Virus record (IMG/VR): IMGVR_UViG_3300022750_000006
Coordinates: 1-42,414 of that record
Strand: one strand, 5' to 3'
DNA: 42,414 nucleotides
From: a virus
In this document: positions 23,508 through 31,271 of the stretch, one piece after another
How positions within the stretch are numbered: position 1 is the stretch's first letter
Layout: each line of letters opens with the position of its first letter
Position numbers and translations under genes: made by a program
Notes under the pieces: generated by a model
Seen by the model: the letters and a program-made list of their open reading frames with translations, nothing else
Database searches by the model: none
What the model was told of the DNA's origin: nothing

Positions 23508-23570
23508 TTATTTTTTGTAGCGGTACGACTCGAAGCCGGCGGCGGCCAGCGGCATGTCCAAGGCCCACGG
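23508..23570 (-). pseudogene. Relic of a second DNA polymerase 3' end
   Basis: After the real polymerase stop, the minus strand encodes PWALDMPLAAAGFESYRYKK and a stop. The real polymerase ends WAEGLPLAAAGFEAYRYRKD. Fourteen of 19 aligned residues are the same, but the codons differ, so this is a diverged homologue and not a fresh duplication. It directly abuts the promoter cassette and is probably a recombination scar. Confidence 0.8.
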
Positions 23571-23580
23571 GGGTGGGGCG

Positions 23581-25827
23581 TCAATCCTTCCGGTATCGAT
23601 ACGCCTCGAAGCCGGCCGCCGCCAGTGGCAAACCCTCGGCCCAGTCGGGCGCCTCGGCCATGAGTTCGGCCAGGTGCTCGGCGTTGTACTGCGGCTCGTC
23701 GGGCGCCTCGGCCAGAATCTCGTCGTGGATGGTCAGCACGATCTGGTAGCCGGCCTTTTCGATCGCCACCATGCTCGACGCCATCACGTCGCGCGCGACT
23801 GCTTGCGTTATGTTTTCGACAATTTTTCCGGAATATGTGTCGATGCGGCCCCACTTCCGGCTGTACTGATTCACCCCGGCGTAGGTGATTTTCGTCCGGC
23901 CGCCCTCGCACGCCGGCTCCTGGCCTTGGCATGCGTAGCATAATTCACGGTGCGCCACGCTTGGGGGCTCTTCGCCTTGCCAGCCGCCGACCAGCACTGT
24001 GTGGGTGCCGCCGCACGCCGCACATTCGCCGGCGGAATCGACCTCAAAATTGCGCTTTTTCTTCTCGGCTTCCAGCTTCGGCGCCGGGTAGCAAAGCGCA
24101 CGGCCTGAGGGCAGCACGATGCGCAGCCAGGCGCCGTCGCGGCGGATCTTGAGCATGCGCACCTGCACGGTGCTGCTCGGCGTGCTGATGGCCTCGCGCA
24201 CCGCCGTGTCGACGTCGCGCCACAGCTGCACCACGTTAGCGTGGGCGTCGCGCCAGCCGAGTTTCAGCGACTCGCATACCAGCCAGGCGCGATCGGACAG
24301 TCCGAGCAGCGCGGCGGGGTCGCGCCCCTTGCTGCGGTGCCAGTCGAGCATAATGTTGGCTTGACCCCACACATTGCCGGGGATCGAGCTTTGCGCGCTG
24401 TTGGCCAGTTCTTCCAGGTCGATGCCATAGCCGGCCGCGAAGGTGACGAACGCGCCCACCCCGCCCTCGTAGCCCAGGGCGAGTTCTTGAACCTTGCCTT
24501 TTTGTCTATCCGCTTTGCTAACAGTTTTCGGGTCTACCCCGAACGACTTCGCATAGGACAAAATGTACAGGTCCAGTCCGGTGCCCGCGTCGTAGTCGCG
24601 GAACGCCTTGAGCTTCCAGGTCTCACCCGCCAGCCAGGCCAGCACCCGACCCTCGATGTTGGACAAGTCGGCCACCACCAGCTTCTTGCCGGCCGGCGCG
24701 GTGATGCAGCCACGAATGGCGTTGCTCGTCAGCTGCATCACGTTGTCGTAGAGCATATCGGCGATGCCGGCCTTCAGCGCGTCAATGCCCAGTTCGATGT
24801 CCGGGTTCTTCATAGTTGGCCGAGGTAGATTATCCGGCTGGAATAGCCGGCCCGCCCAGCGGCCGGTGCGTGCGGCGCCGCAGTATTGCTTCGTGCCCCG
24901 CAGCCGGCCGTCGCTGCTCACGCAGTTCATCAGCGCCGTGTACTTGCTGGTGCTGGTGGTGGTGGCCTGCAGGCGGATGCGCAGCAGTTCGCGCAAGCCC
25001 TCGGGCAGCTCGGGGTCGGCGATGCGCCGCTCCAAGGTGGACTTCTGCATGTCGGGCAGATCGACGCCGTACTCGGTCAGAATGTGCAGCATCATGGCGT
25101 CGCGCTTGGTCGCGCTCTCCACCTCGCCGGACGTCATATCGAACGTCTGCTCGCGCAGCGCCACCTGGGCGACGTCCACCGCCGCGACAGCAGCGCGCGC
25201 CAGATCGATGTCCATGCACATGCCGCGCCGGTTGATGGTCTGGTCGACGTGGAACACCGCGCGCTCCCCGACCAGGGCGCAATTCCATTTCGGCATGCGC
25301 TTGTAGCACTCGCGCATGGCGACGATATCGAGCGAGGCGTAATCCTTGAAGCGCGCCCACTCGACCGGGTGCGTGGCAGCAGTGGCGCGTCCGCGCTTGA
25401 GGTTGCCGGCCGGCGGGATACAAAACAGGCGAATCAAATCCTTGCCGGCCTTGTCCTTGGCCTTGTCGCTCGGCACACCCAGCACCTCGCACAAGGCCCC
25501 TAGCGAACCGGGCAGACTGTGCTGTAGCGCTTGGACCATGGTATCGTGCAGACGCGCCAGTGGAATGTCGATGCCGAGCGCCACCGCCAGGATGGTGGTG
25601 TCGAACATCGAGCCGTTGTGCCACACGGTGGTGATCTCGTCGTCGACGAGGATCGCCGCTAGGTCGTCGGGCATCGGCGCGCCGCTGGTCAGATCCCACA
25701 CCTTGACCGGGCCATCTTCCAACGCATAGGCCCACAGCAGCACCTCGGCGCCCTCGGCGTAGGCCCACGCGCCGTTGCGGATCGGGACAGTGGAGAAGGT
25801 TTCGAGGTCGTGCCAGGAAAGTTTCAT
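23581..25827 (-). CDS. Family A DNA polymerase with 3'-5' exonuclease domain
   Basis: The 748-residue enzyme should replicate phage DNA. Exonuclease motifs are WHDLETFS (ExoI), VWHNGSMFDTTIL (ExoII) and KDYASLDIVAM (ExoIII). Polymerase motifs are A VVADLSNIEGRVLAWL near residue 385, B-like KGKVQELALGYEGG near 445, and C LTIHDEILAE near 700. Between B and C, residues about 600-645 hold a cysteine-rich insert (CAACGG, CYACQGQEPAC) that looks like a zinc ribbon. The ATG at 25827 overlaps the upstream stop, and a GTG one codon earlier is also possible. There is no 5'-3' exonuclease domain, which is usual for phage enzymes. Confidence 0.95.
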   Translation of the reverse strand: MKLSWHDLETFSTVPIRNGAWAYAEGAEVLLWAYALEDGPVKVWDLTSGAPMPDDLAAILVDDEITTVWHNGSMFDTTILAVALGIDIPLARLHDTMVQALQHSLPGSLGALCEVLGVPSDKAKDKAGKDLIRLFCIPPAGNLKRGRATAATHPVEWARFKDYASLDIVAMRECYKRMPKWNCALVGERAVFHVDQTINRRGMCMDIDLARAAVAAVDVAQVALREQTFDMTSGEVESATKRDAMMLHILTEYGVDLPDMQKSTLERRIADPELPEGLRELLRIRLQATTTSTSKYTALMNCVSSDGRLRGTKQYCGAARTGRWAGRLFQPDNLPRPTMKNPDIELGIDALKAGIADMLYDNVMQLTSNAIRGCITAPAGKKLVVADLSNIEGRVLAWLAGETWKLKAFRDYDAGTGLDLYILSYAKSFGVDPKTVSKADRQKGKVQELALGYEGGVGAFVTFAAGYGIDLEELANSAQSSIPGNVWGQANIMLDWHRSKGRDPAALLGLSDRAWLVCESLKLGWRDAHANVVQLWRDVDTAVREAISTPSSTVQVRMLKIRRDGAWLRIVLPSGRALCYPAPKLEAEKKKRNFEVDSAGECAACGGTHTVLVGGWQGEEPPSVAHRELCYACQGQEPACEGGRTKITYAGVNQYSRKWGRIDTYSGKIVENITQAVARDVMASSMVAIEKAGYQIVLTIHDEILAEAPDEPQYNAEHLAELMAEAPDWAEGLPLAAAGFEAYRYRKD

Positions 25828-26102
25828 CACGCCCCGTCCTTTGCCTGCTGGTAGGCTTGGCCTGGCAGTGCCGCTTTTTCTTCAGCGGTCAGAAGGTAGT
25901 GGTACAACGCCGGCAGTTCGTGTGGCTTGGCCCATTCAAAGCACGGCCGTCCGTTGCTGTATATGCGGGCGCCCCGGTGCGGGCCGAAACCGCACACCTG
26001 CGGGATGCGAATTTGCAGGCCGTGCTTTTTAGTTGTGCGGCGGTCACCGGTCTTCGGCTTCGCGCGCGCGGGTGCGCTGCTGTAGTGGATGGTAAGGTTC
26101 AT
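25827..26102 (-). CDS. Hypothetical basic protein (91 aa)
   Basis: The protein lies directly upstream of the polymerase and overlaps it. It is basic in the first half (ARAKPKTGDRRTTKKHGLQI) and has an aromatic segment (ALYHYLLTAEEKAALPG). The start overlaps the previous stop. It could be a polymerase accessory by position only. Confidence 0.68.
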   Translation of the reverse strand: MNLTIHYSSAPARAKPKTGDRRTTKKHGLQIRIPQVCGFGPHRGARIYSNGRPCFEWAKPHELPALYHYLLTAEEKAALPGQAYQQAKDGA

Positions 26103-26524
26103 TGGGTCAAATCCTCAAAATCGTTAATCGGGCCGCACTTCGCAACGGCAGCGCGGCACACGTCGCTGGCGGCGCAGACGGCCACCACCCGCTGGCACAT
26201 GTCCACGTCGAACAGCACCATGTGGCAGGCGGACACCGGCAGGTGCAACTGGATCGCCAGCCAGTCATAAGCCGAGCGGCGCGACATGGCGCCGGATTTC
26301 CACAGCGGATCAAACGCGTTGTGCGCGGCGATGCGTGCGCGGGCCAGTGCGCTGCCGGGCGGCGCCTTCATGGCGCGCCGGTCGATGAACGACTCGGGCG
26401 GTACGTGCATAGCGCGCTGGTCGGCCTGTCGCACCTCGGCCTGCTTCTTCGGGCTGCGGTTGCCGAAGAACCGACGTCGGCTAGTGCCGATGTACTTGTC
26501 TTCGTGGTCGTCAAAGTAGGTCAT
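26099..26524 (-). CDS. DUF3268-like phage protein lacking the usual zinc finger (141 aa)
   Basis: The C-terminal two thirds (ARIAAHNAFDPLWKSGAMSR, AYDWLAIQLHLPVSACHMVL, FDVDMCQRVV) match what I recall of the zinc-finger-containing DUF3268 family. Members normally begin with a CxxC zinc ribbon. Here the N-terminal 60 residues are instead polar and basic (GTSRRRFFGNRSPKKQAEV) with no cysteine pair. Either the finger was lost or it is supplied by the cysteine-rich neighbour at 26739. Confidence 0.75.
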   Translation of the reverse strand: MTYFDDHEDKYIGTSRRRFFGNRSPKKQAEVRQADQRAMHVPPESFIDRRAMKAPPGSALARARIAAHNAFDPLWKSGAMSRRSAYDWLAIQLHLPVSACHMVLFDVDMCQRVVAVCAASDVCRAAVAKCGPINDFEDLTQ

Positions 26525-26526
26525 GG

Positions 26527-26742
26527 CTAGCCCCTGCCATCCCATTTCGTGACGATATGGGCGACGGGGTTGCCCCGCGAATTGTGCACCACCAGGCCTT
26601 GATCGTATCGGATGCCGGTTGCGGTGGCCACACAGCCGGGGCAGCTATCCACGATGGAAGCCAGCACCGACACCAAGTCTTTGGCGAGGTGCACCTCGAA
26701 CTCTTGCACCTCCTGCTTTTGTTTCGGATCGTAAAGTTTCAC
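26527..26742 (-). CDS. Hypothetical protein (71 aa)
   Basis: I prefer the GTG at 26742, which overlaps the upstream stop (GTGA) and lies 8 bases after AAGGAG. A TTG two codons earlier is possible. The product contains CPGC in the middle (VDSCPGCVATATG) and an alternating beta pattern. No family was recognised. Confidence 0.65.
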   Translation of the reverse strand: MKLYDPKQKQEVQEFEVHLAKDLVSVLASIVDSCPGCVATATGIRYDQGLVVHNSRGNPVAHIVTKWDGRG

Positions 26743-27056
26743 GGCCAATACTCCTTCGGTATGTCCTCATGCGCAACGCCACGGGCGCGCGCCTGGTTGT
26801 AAATGCCGTGCGGGTGTTGGTCGCACGACGGGTGGGTGATGCGGTGCGGGAATGTCTTGTTCGGGTCGTCCTCGCACAGCGGGCCGGCGCAGTGGCACAG
26901 CCCGCGCTTGTTGTAGGCCCGCTGCTCGATCCGCCAGCCCTTGCGCGAGCCGCACACCGAGCAGCGGGGCACGACCTTGTAGTCGTCGGGGTGGGTGCGC
27001 GACACGCGGCGGTGCCGGCATTGGCCGTTGCGGCAGCGGATCGAGTAGGTGGACAT
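26739..27056 (-). CDS. Cysteine-rich zinc-finger protein (105 aa)
   Basis: ATG at 27056 overlaps the upstream stop. Several Cys pairs are visible: CRNGQCRHRR, PRCSVCGSRKGW, LCHCAGPLC, followed by HRITHPSC. This is the pattern of small phage zinc-ribbon proteins found among replication genes. The spacing suggests two zinc sites. Nucleic-acid or protein bridging is likely, but the substrate is unknown. Confidence 0.75.
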   Translation of the reverse strand: MSTYSIRCRNGQCRHRRVSRTHPDDYKVVPRCSVCGSRKGWRIEQRAYNKRGLCHCAGPLCEDDPNKTFPHRITHPSCDQHPHGIYNQARARGVAHEDIPKEYWP

Positions 27057-27280
27057 TACGCCGGCGCCGTAAGGCCGCGCCACCGTTCGCCGCGCGTGTC
27101 GCCGTGGCCGAAGCAAGTCCATTCGCGCTCGTCGTTATGGCACCAGCGTGCGCCATCCCAGTAGCGAACAGTGTCAGCGCTCTCGGCCGTGTCACTTGCA
27201 TAGGCTACGTCGTAGAACCCCGGCCGCGCCGGGTTTCCGTCTTTGTTGATGCTAAACCACCGCGTAAATTCGATTGCCAT
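27056..27280 (-). CDS. Hypothetical protein (74 aa)
   Basis: ATG at 27280 follows GGAGAACGAT. The composition is tryptophan-rich (TRWFSINKDGNPARPGFYDV, WDGARWCHNDEREWTC), a pattern of small phage proteins with an SH3-like or beta fold. It begins directly after an intrinsic terminator. Confidence 0.68.
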   Translation of the reverse strand: MAIEFTRWFSINKDGNPARPGFYDVAYASDTAESADTVRYWDGARWCHNDEREWTCFGHGDTRGERWRGLTAPA

Positions 27281-27291
27281 ATCGTTCTCCA

Positions 27292-27315
27292 GAAAATGCC
27301 CGGCGCGAGCCGGGC
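27292..27315 (-). terminator. Intrinsic terminator after the ssDNA-binding protein gene
   Basis: On the minus strand GCCCGGC-TCGC-GCCGGGC is followed by ATTTTCT. It sits between the DUF2815 gene and the next early gene. As at 23232, it touches the following ribosome site, so it probably gives partial termination and keeps the ssDNA-binding protein abundant. Confidence 0.78.
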
Positions 27316-27322
27316 GGTGGGT

Positions 27323-27871
27323 TTAGATCATGCTGTCGGCGTCGGCGCCGTCCAGGGCGTCGAAGTCATCTTCGTCGGCTGCGCTGCCGCCACCGGCGAA
27401 CGCATCGCCGTCGCTGTGGAACTGGATGCCGCCCAGCTGCGCGTTGATGCGCTTGCCGTAGCTGTTGTCCTGCGCCCACAGTTCCAGCGACACGTTGACG
27501 AAGCAGCCCGAGTACAGGATGCCATCGGCTTCGGTCAGCGGCGCTTTGTCGCGGCCGAGGGTCAGCGGGCGGGTCTTGGTGCGCGAGCTGATGAACATGT
27601 TGCCTTCGAAGCCGTCGTACTGGGACTTGGTGTCGCCGTTATGCAGCGCCAGCTTGTCGGATGCCTTCATCTGTTTCATGATGGCATCTGCCTTGGCGCC
27701 CCACTTGTTTTTCGCCACTTCCACCTGAGCGGCTTCGATCATCTTGATCTGAGGGTCGTCCGGCAGGATGATGAACGAGGACGAGAACGCCGGCTCACCT
27801 TCGCCGTTGACGGTTTCAGCTTTCCAGCACTTCAGGAAGGCAGCGCGGACTTTGGTCAGTTTGATTTTCAT
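27323..27871 (-). CDS. DUF2815-type single-stranded DNA-binding protein
   Basis: The 182-residue protein matches the DUF2815 family, related to T7 gp2.5-type ssDNA-binding proteins. Recognisable blocks are KCWKAETVNGEGEPAFSSSF near the N-terminus, LHNGDTKSQYDGFEGNMFI, and GILYSGCFVNVSLELWAQ. The C-terminus is strongly acidic and ends in hydrophobic residues (DEDDFDALDGADADSMI), the usual tail by which SSBs dock partner proteins. The neighbouring DUF2800 protein ends in a very similar tail. Confidence 0.88.
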   Translation of the reverse strand: MKIKLTKVRAAFLKCWKAETVNGEGEPAFSSSFIILPDDPQIKMIEAAQVEVAKNKWGAKADAIMKQMKASDKLALHNGDTKSQYDGFEGNMFISSRTKTRPLTLGRDKAPLTEADGILYSGCFVNVSLELWAQDNSYGKRINAQLGGIQFHSDGDAFAGGGSAADEDDFDALDGADADSMI

Positions 27872-27898
27872 GGTAGATTTTCTCTCAAGTTTGATAAA

Positions 27899-29470
27899 TT
27901 AAAGGAGGTCGGACAGGTCGTCCGCGTCGGACAATGCTTCAAAATCGTCGGCCACCGGGGTGATCACCACCGCTGGTCGTTTGTCGGCCGCTGGCGCCAC
28001 GGACAGGCCGCCCTCGCTGCGGGTGATGAGCGCCTGCAACTTCGGCCATTGCTTCTTGCCGATGATGCCGTCCGCGTACAGCTTCTCGGCCGTGGTCGGG
28101 CTGATCAGCGTCCAGTCGTACATCACGTCTTGCTTCAGGCGCATCGACTTCATCATCTTCTCGGCCTCGGCGGCGTCCGAGAACTTGCGGATACCCTCGC
28201 GGCCCTTTACCAGCTTGAAGCCGGGCACCTCGCCGCCGGCCAGTATGCGCCGCTCCAGCTCAGCGCGCACCGCCTTGGCCCAGCCTTCGACCAGGTCGAT
28301 GGCCTCGCCCAACAGGCCAAGCTGCTCGTCGCTTGCACTGGTCAGCCGCGCCTCGTGATTCTCCAGGGCCGGGCGCAGGGTGGGCTTTTTGACGATGAAG
28401 TACGCAGGCGCGTAGTGGTCTGGCCGGTCGTCCGCGCTTTCAAAGTCCACCTTGCCCGGCGCTACACCGTGCGCCGCCGCGATGATCTTCTCGGCGTCGA
28501 TGATGGACACCGCGATCTCGCCTTTTCCAAGTGCGATGAGGTTGTCGACCACTGGCTTGGGGAACTGATCCACCAGGTCGCCGTGGGGGTCATGCAGATC
28601 GTCCGTCAGAACTTCGAAGTCGCCTGCCACCGTCGCCAGCACCTGGTCGCGCAGCGCCGGGCAAGTCGCCTTGGCTTTGCACCAGCGGCATTGGTCGGGA
28701 CCGGGGGACAGCGCGTGGATCGGCTGCACGTCGGGCAAGTACAGTTCGGCGATGCTCAGGGCTTCCTTGCCGGCGGCGATCGCCCGCTGCTCGAACGCCC
28801 GCAGATATTCAACACTGCAAGTCCAGCTGTCCGAGTGATTGAGGCGTGGCTGGTCGATGGTCATTTCGACTTCCTCGATCTCGCCTAGCAGGTCGAACTC
28901 GTCCAGCGCGCCGAGGGCGTAGAGCATCAGCTGCTCGTTGCCGTCGCGGCCCACTTCCACCAGCTTGGTGCTGCCGTCTTCCTGCGGTTCAAAGTCGTAT
29001 CGCGGTGTGGATGCATAGACCTGCACGCCACGTCCGTATTTCAGATCCCGGATCTTCAATTTCTTCGGGAAAATGATAACGGTGTCTGATGTGCCGAACT
29101 GGTCGGGGATCACGCCGCCGAAGATCGGCAGGCGCTGCTCGACGTGCAGCTCGCCGCCCTGCGCCGCTTCGCGCACCGCGTCGATGTACTTCTGCACCTC
29201 GCGGCACATGTCGGCGTCGGCATGGAACGCGCCGCTGTTGCCGTTGTCGGTCCAGTCGGTGGTCCCCTTGACCACCTGAATCCAGCGGCCCAAGAAGAAC
29301 TTCGCATCGTGTTCACCCTCCAGGCACTCGGACGCCAGGAAGTGCGCGGCGGTGCCCTCGTCGGCGAACTCGCTGCCCTTGTCCGGGATGCCGGCCTCCA
29401 TGGTCAGCGAGCCGGCGCAAGCCATCCACCGCTTGGCGCCGCTCGGGGAGAGTTTGGCGTGTGCGGCCAC
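27899..29470 (-). CDS. DUF2800 protein (Cas4/AddB-like PD-(D/E)XK nuclease)
   Basis: The 523-residue protein begins [18 protein letters not shown] and continues [13 protein letters not shown], the DUF2800 signature. Nuclease-type residues lie around [20 protein letters not shown] (D then D-x-K). A later cysteine triad ([16 protein letters not shown]) with the early Cys in WMACAGS fits a Cas4-like [4Fe-4S] cluster. It probably processes DNA ends for recombination or replication. The start is GTG. The C-terminus ([16 protein letters not shown]) mimics the ssDNA-binding protein tail. Confidence 0.85.
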   Translation of the reverse strand: MAAHAKLSPSGAKRWMACAGSLTMEAGIPDKGSEFADEGTAAHFLASECLEGEHDAKFFLGRWIQVVKGTTDWTDNGNSGAFHADADMCREVQKYIDAVREAAQGGELHVEQRLPIFGGVIPDQFGTSDTVIIFPKKLKIRDLKYGRGVQVYASTPRYDFEPQEDGSTKLVEVGRDGNEQLMLYALGALDEFDLLGEIEEVEMTIDQPRLNHSDSWTCSVEYLRAFEQRAIAAGKEALSIAELYLPDVQPIHALSPGPDQCRWCKAKATCPALRDQVLATVAGDFEVLTDDLHDPHGDLVDQFPKPVVDNLIALGKGEIAVSIIDAEKIIAAAHGVAPGKVDFESADDRPDHYAPAYFIVKKPTLRPALENHEARLTSASDEQLGLLGEAIDLVEGWAKAVRAELERRILAGGEVPGFKLVKGREGIRKFSDAAEAEKMMKSMRLKQDVMYDWTLISPTTAEKLYADGIIGKKQWPKLQALITRSEGGLSVAPAADKRPAVVITPVADDFEALSDADDLSDLL

Positions 29471-29472
29471 GA

Positions 29473-29976
29473 TCAGCCCCGCGCGGCCAGGATCTTGTCG
29501 CAGGCGGCGACGACGGCGCCGAACTTGTCAGCCGGCAGCATGTCGGCCTTGGCGTAGGTCAGTTCCTTGCCGACGCCGAACGAGGCCAGCAGGTCTACCA
29601 TTTCCTGCTTGTTCTTGCCCACCTGGACCAGCTTAGGCTTGACGTCCTTCTCGTATTCCAGCGGAGTGGAGTCGGCCAGTGGGTCGTCTTCCTCGACGAC
29701 CGGCGCGGCGGACGCTTCCTTCTCTGCCTTGGCGCGGGCCAGTGCATCGGCCACGGCTTCCTTGGCGGTGCTCGGCTTGCGGTCGGCTTCGACAGAGGCC
29801 ATGACCTTCTTCTGCTCGGCCTTGGCGTCGGTTTCCACCTTGGTGACGTCCGCTTCGATGGTGTCGGCGGCGACAACCGTCGGGGCGCTGGATGCGATGT
29901 AGTCGTGGCGGGGGTTCGACTTGGCCAGATTGTTGATCGCGGCGGCCAGTTCCAGGATTGCGTTTTCAATGCTCAT
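29473..29976 (-). CDS. Hypothetical coiled-coil protein, first early leftward gene (167 aa)
   Basis: ATG at 29976 follows AGGAA. The N-terminus is [19 protein letters not shown], followed by an acidic alanine-rich helix ([17 protein letters not shown]) and a C-terminal domain ([17 protein letters not shown]). It is the first gene leftward from the divergent control region. I do not know its function. Confidence 0.72.
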   Translation of the reverse strand: MSIENAILELAAAINNLAKSNPRHDYIASSAPTVVAADTIEADVTKVETDAKAEQKKVMASVEADRKPSTAKEAVADALARAKAEKEASAAPVVEEDDPLADSTPLEYEKDVKPKLVQVGKNKQEMVDLLASFGVGKELTYAKADMLPADKFGAVVAACDKILAARG

Positions 29977-30027
29977 AAGATTATTCCTAGTGGGTTGTGG
30001 GGTTTGTCCGAATCGACAGGGAGAATG

Positions 30028-30107
30028 ATTACACAAGGATTTACGATACGCAAGCAATTTCTTGCGAATATTTATTACTTGCGTAAAGTAACAGTGTGGT
30101 TTATGCT
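30028..30107. promoter_or_regulatory. Divergent early control region with a four-half-site operator
   Basis: The inner operator CGCAAG-CAATTT-CTTGCG is at 30049-30066. Outer half-sites CACAAG (30032-30037) and CTTGCG (30078-30083) are exactly symmetric about its centre, each 23 bp away. The leftward promoter is TTGCTT (30052-30057) with TGTAAT (30028-30033), 18 bp apart. The rightward promoter is TTGCGT (30079-30084) with TATGCT (30102-30107), 17 bp apart. Bound protein would cover both -35 boxes. Confidence 0.78.
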
Positions 30108-30133
30108 GGCGCTTGTCAGTGAAAGGAACTGCG

Positions 30134-31258
30134 ATGGTGATGTATAACGAGATCAACAAGTACATGGCGCAGTGGCTGCGCAACCTGATAGCCGCTGGCC
30201 TGATCGCCGACGGTGTCGTGTGGGAATGCAGTATCGAAGATATCAAACCGGAGGATCTTAATGGATTTACACAGTGTCACTTCTTCGCCGGACTCGGCGG
30301 ATGGAGCCTGGCTCTCCGAGCTGCTGGGGTCCGGGACGACGAGCGCGTCTGGTCTGCCAGTTGCCCGTGCCAGCCTTTCAGCGCGGCAGGCGCGGGAGCA
30401 GGGTTTGCTGATGAGCGGCACCTCTGGCCGGTCGTCGAACACCTCGCCCGCGAGTGCCGCCCTGCAAGAATCGTTGGTGAGCAGGTTGCAAGCCGCGACG
30501 CAGAGCCTTGGCTCGACCTTGTACAAGATGACATGGAAGCCTTGGGCTATGCCTTCGGGGCGGTCGCGTTTCCGTCTGCGGGCGTCGGTGCTCCGCACAT
30601 CAGAGACCGCACGTACTGGTTGGCCGACGCCGATCGCGAACGAAGCAAAGGCGGGCTTGCACTGCGCGAACCAGGTGACGGTTTCAATGGCGGCGCAGCT
30701 GGCCGGCTGGGTGACGCCCACCACCAGAGACTGGAAGGACAGCGGCGCGGACATCAGACCGAGGGCGGACGGGTCGGAGCGGTTCGACCAGCTGCCGCGC
30801 CAGGCGAATCTGGCGGGCTGGCCGACACCAATGGCCGGGACGCCGGCGCAGAACGGCAACAACGCGGCGGGGGACAACGACAGCAGCCGCAAGACGGTGG
30901 ACTTGTGCGGATGGCCGACGCCAGTAGCGAACGACTCGACGGGTTCGACCCATTGCTACAGTGGGACGGCACCCGACGGATCGCGGGGCTTGGCGTGGAA
31001 GCTCTCGGGCGCGGCCCGGTTGCTGGGTTCTGGCGAGATTCTGACTGGCTCCGCTGCCGGGATGATGGGTCTGCCGCCCGGGTGGGACGAGGCCGCGCCG
31101 ATTGGCATGCCCCCGCCGGTAAAGAAGGCCAAGGCCACCGCGCCGGGCGTCTCGCCGGATACGGCAACGCGATCAACATCGAAGCGGCGCGCATCTTCAT
31201 CGAATGTGCCTTCGGAACTGTCCGACCTGTTGTAGAAGACCTCAGCGATTTAATTTAA
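30134..31258 (+). CDS. C5 cytosine DNA methyltransferase
   Basis: The ATG at 30134 (AAAGGAA upstream) gives 374 residues. An N-terminal helical part (WLRNLIAAGLIADGVVWECS) precedes the catalytic motifs: I CHFFAGLGGWSLAL, IV SCPCQPFSAAG with catalytic Cys79, VI RIVGEQVASRD, VIII HIRDRTYWLAD, and X AGYGNAINIEAA. The enzyme probably methylates phage DNA to escape host restriction. No cognate endonuclease is visible. The target-recognition region is a series of LADA-like units separated by polar spacers. A long second ORF overlaps nearly the whole gene. Confidence 0.9.
   Translation: MVMYNEINKYMAQWLRNLIAAGLIADGVVWECSIEDIKPEDLNGFTQCHFFAGLGGWSLALRAAGVRDDERVWSASCPCQPFSAAGAGAGFADERHLWPVVEHLARECRPARIVGEQVASRDAEPWLDLVQDDMEALGYAFGAVAFPSAGVGAPHIRDRTYWLADADRERSKGGLALREPGDGFNGGAAGRLGDAHHQRLEGQRRGHQTEGGRVGAVRPAAAPGESGGLADTNGRDAGAERQQRGGGQRQQPQDGGLVRMADASSERLDGFDPLLQWDGTRRIAGLGVEALGRGPVAGFWRDSDWLRCRDDGSAARVGRGRADWHAPAGKEGQGHRAGRLAGYGNAINIEAARIFIECAFGTVRPVVEDLSDLI
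30261..31235 (+). CDS. Overlapping ORF nested in the methyltransferase gene (324 aa, GWPTP repeats)
   Basis: In the +1 frame relative to the methyltransferase, ATG at 30261 follows a near-perfect ribosome site (GGAGG, 6 bases spacing) and the frame is open for 324 residues. The product starts MDLHSVTSSPDSADGAWLSE, has YKMTWKPWAMPSGRSRFRLR, and carries four repeat units: TGWPTPIANEAKAG, AGWVTPTTRDWKDSG, AGWPTPMAGTPAQNG and CGWPTPVANDSTG. These are the same bases as the LADA units of the methyltransferase. From memory, similar GWPTP-rich hypothetical proteins occur in phages, which I could not check. High GC makes chance overlapping ORFs common, so translation is unproven. Confidence 0.6.
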   Translation: MDLHSVTSSPDSADGAWLSELLGSGTTSASGLPVARASLSARQAREQGLLMSGTSGRSSNTSPASAALQESLVSRLQAATQSLGSTLYKMTWKPWAMPSGRSRFRLRASVLRTSETARTGWPTPIANEAKAGLHCANQVTVSMAAQLAGWVTPTTRDWKDSGADIRPRADGSERFDQLPRQANLAGWPTPMAGTPAQNGNNAAGDNDSSRKTVDLCGWPTPVANDSTGSTHCYSGTAPDGSRGLAWKLSGAARLLGSGEILTGSAAGMMGLPPGWDEAAPIGMPPPVKKAKATAPGVSPDTATRSTSKRRASSSNVPSELSDLL

Positions 31259-31271
31259 AAGGAGCAACACC

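Noticed and set aside
26852-28888. 678-codon plus-strand ORF opposite the DUF2815 and DUF2800 genes
   Set aside because: It crosses several well-supported minus-strand genes and a terminator, and its sequence looks like reverse-frame translation of them.
30075-30091. TTACTT-N5-AAGTAA palindrome as a second independent operator
   Set aside because: It is better explained as the outer CTTGCG half-site of the symmetric four-site operator overlapping the rightward -35. The match to AAGTAA may be incidental.
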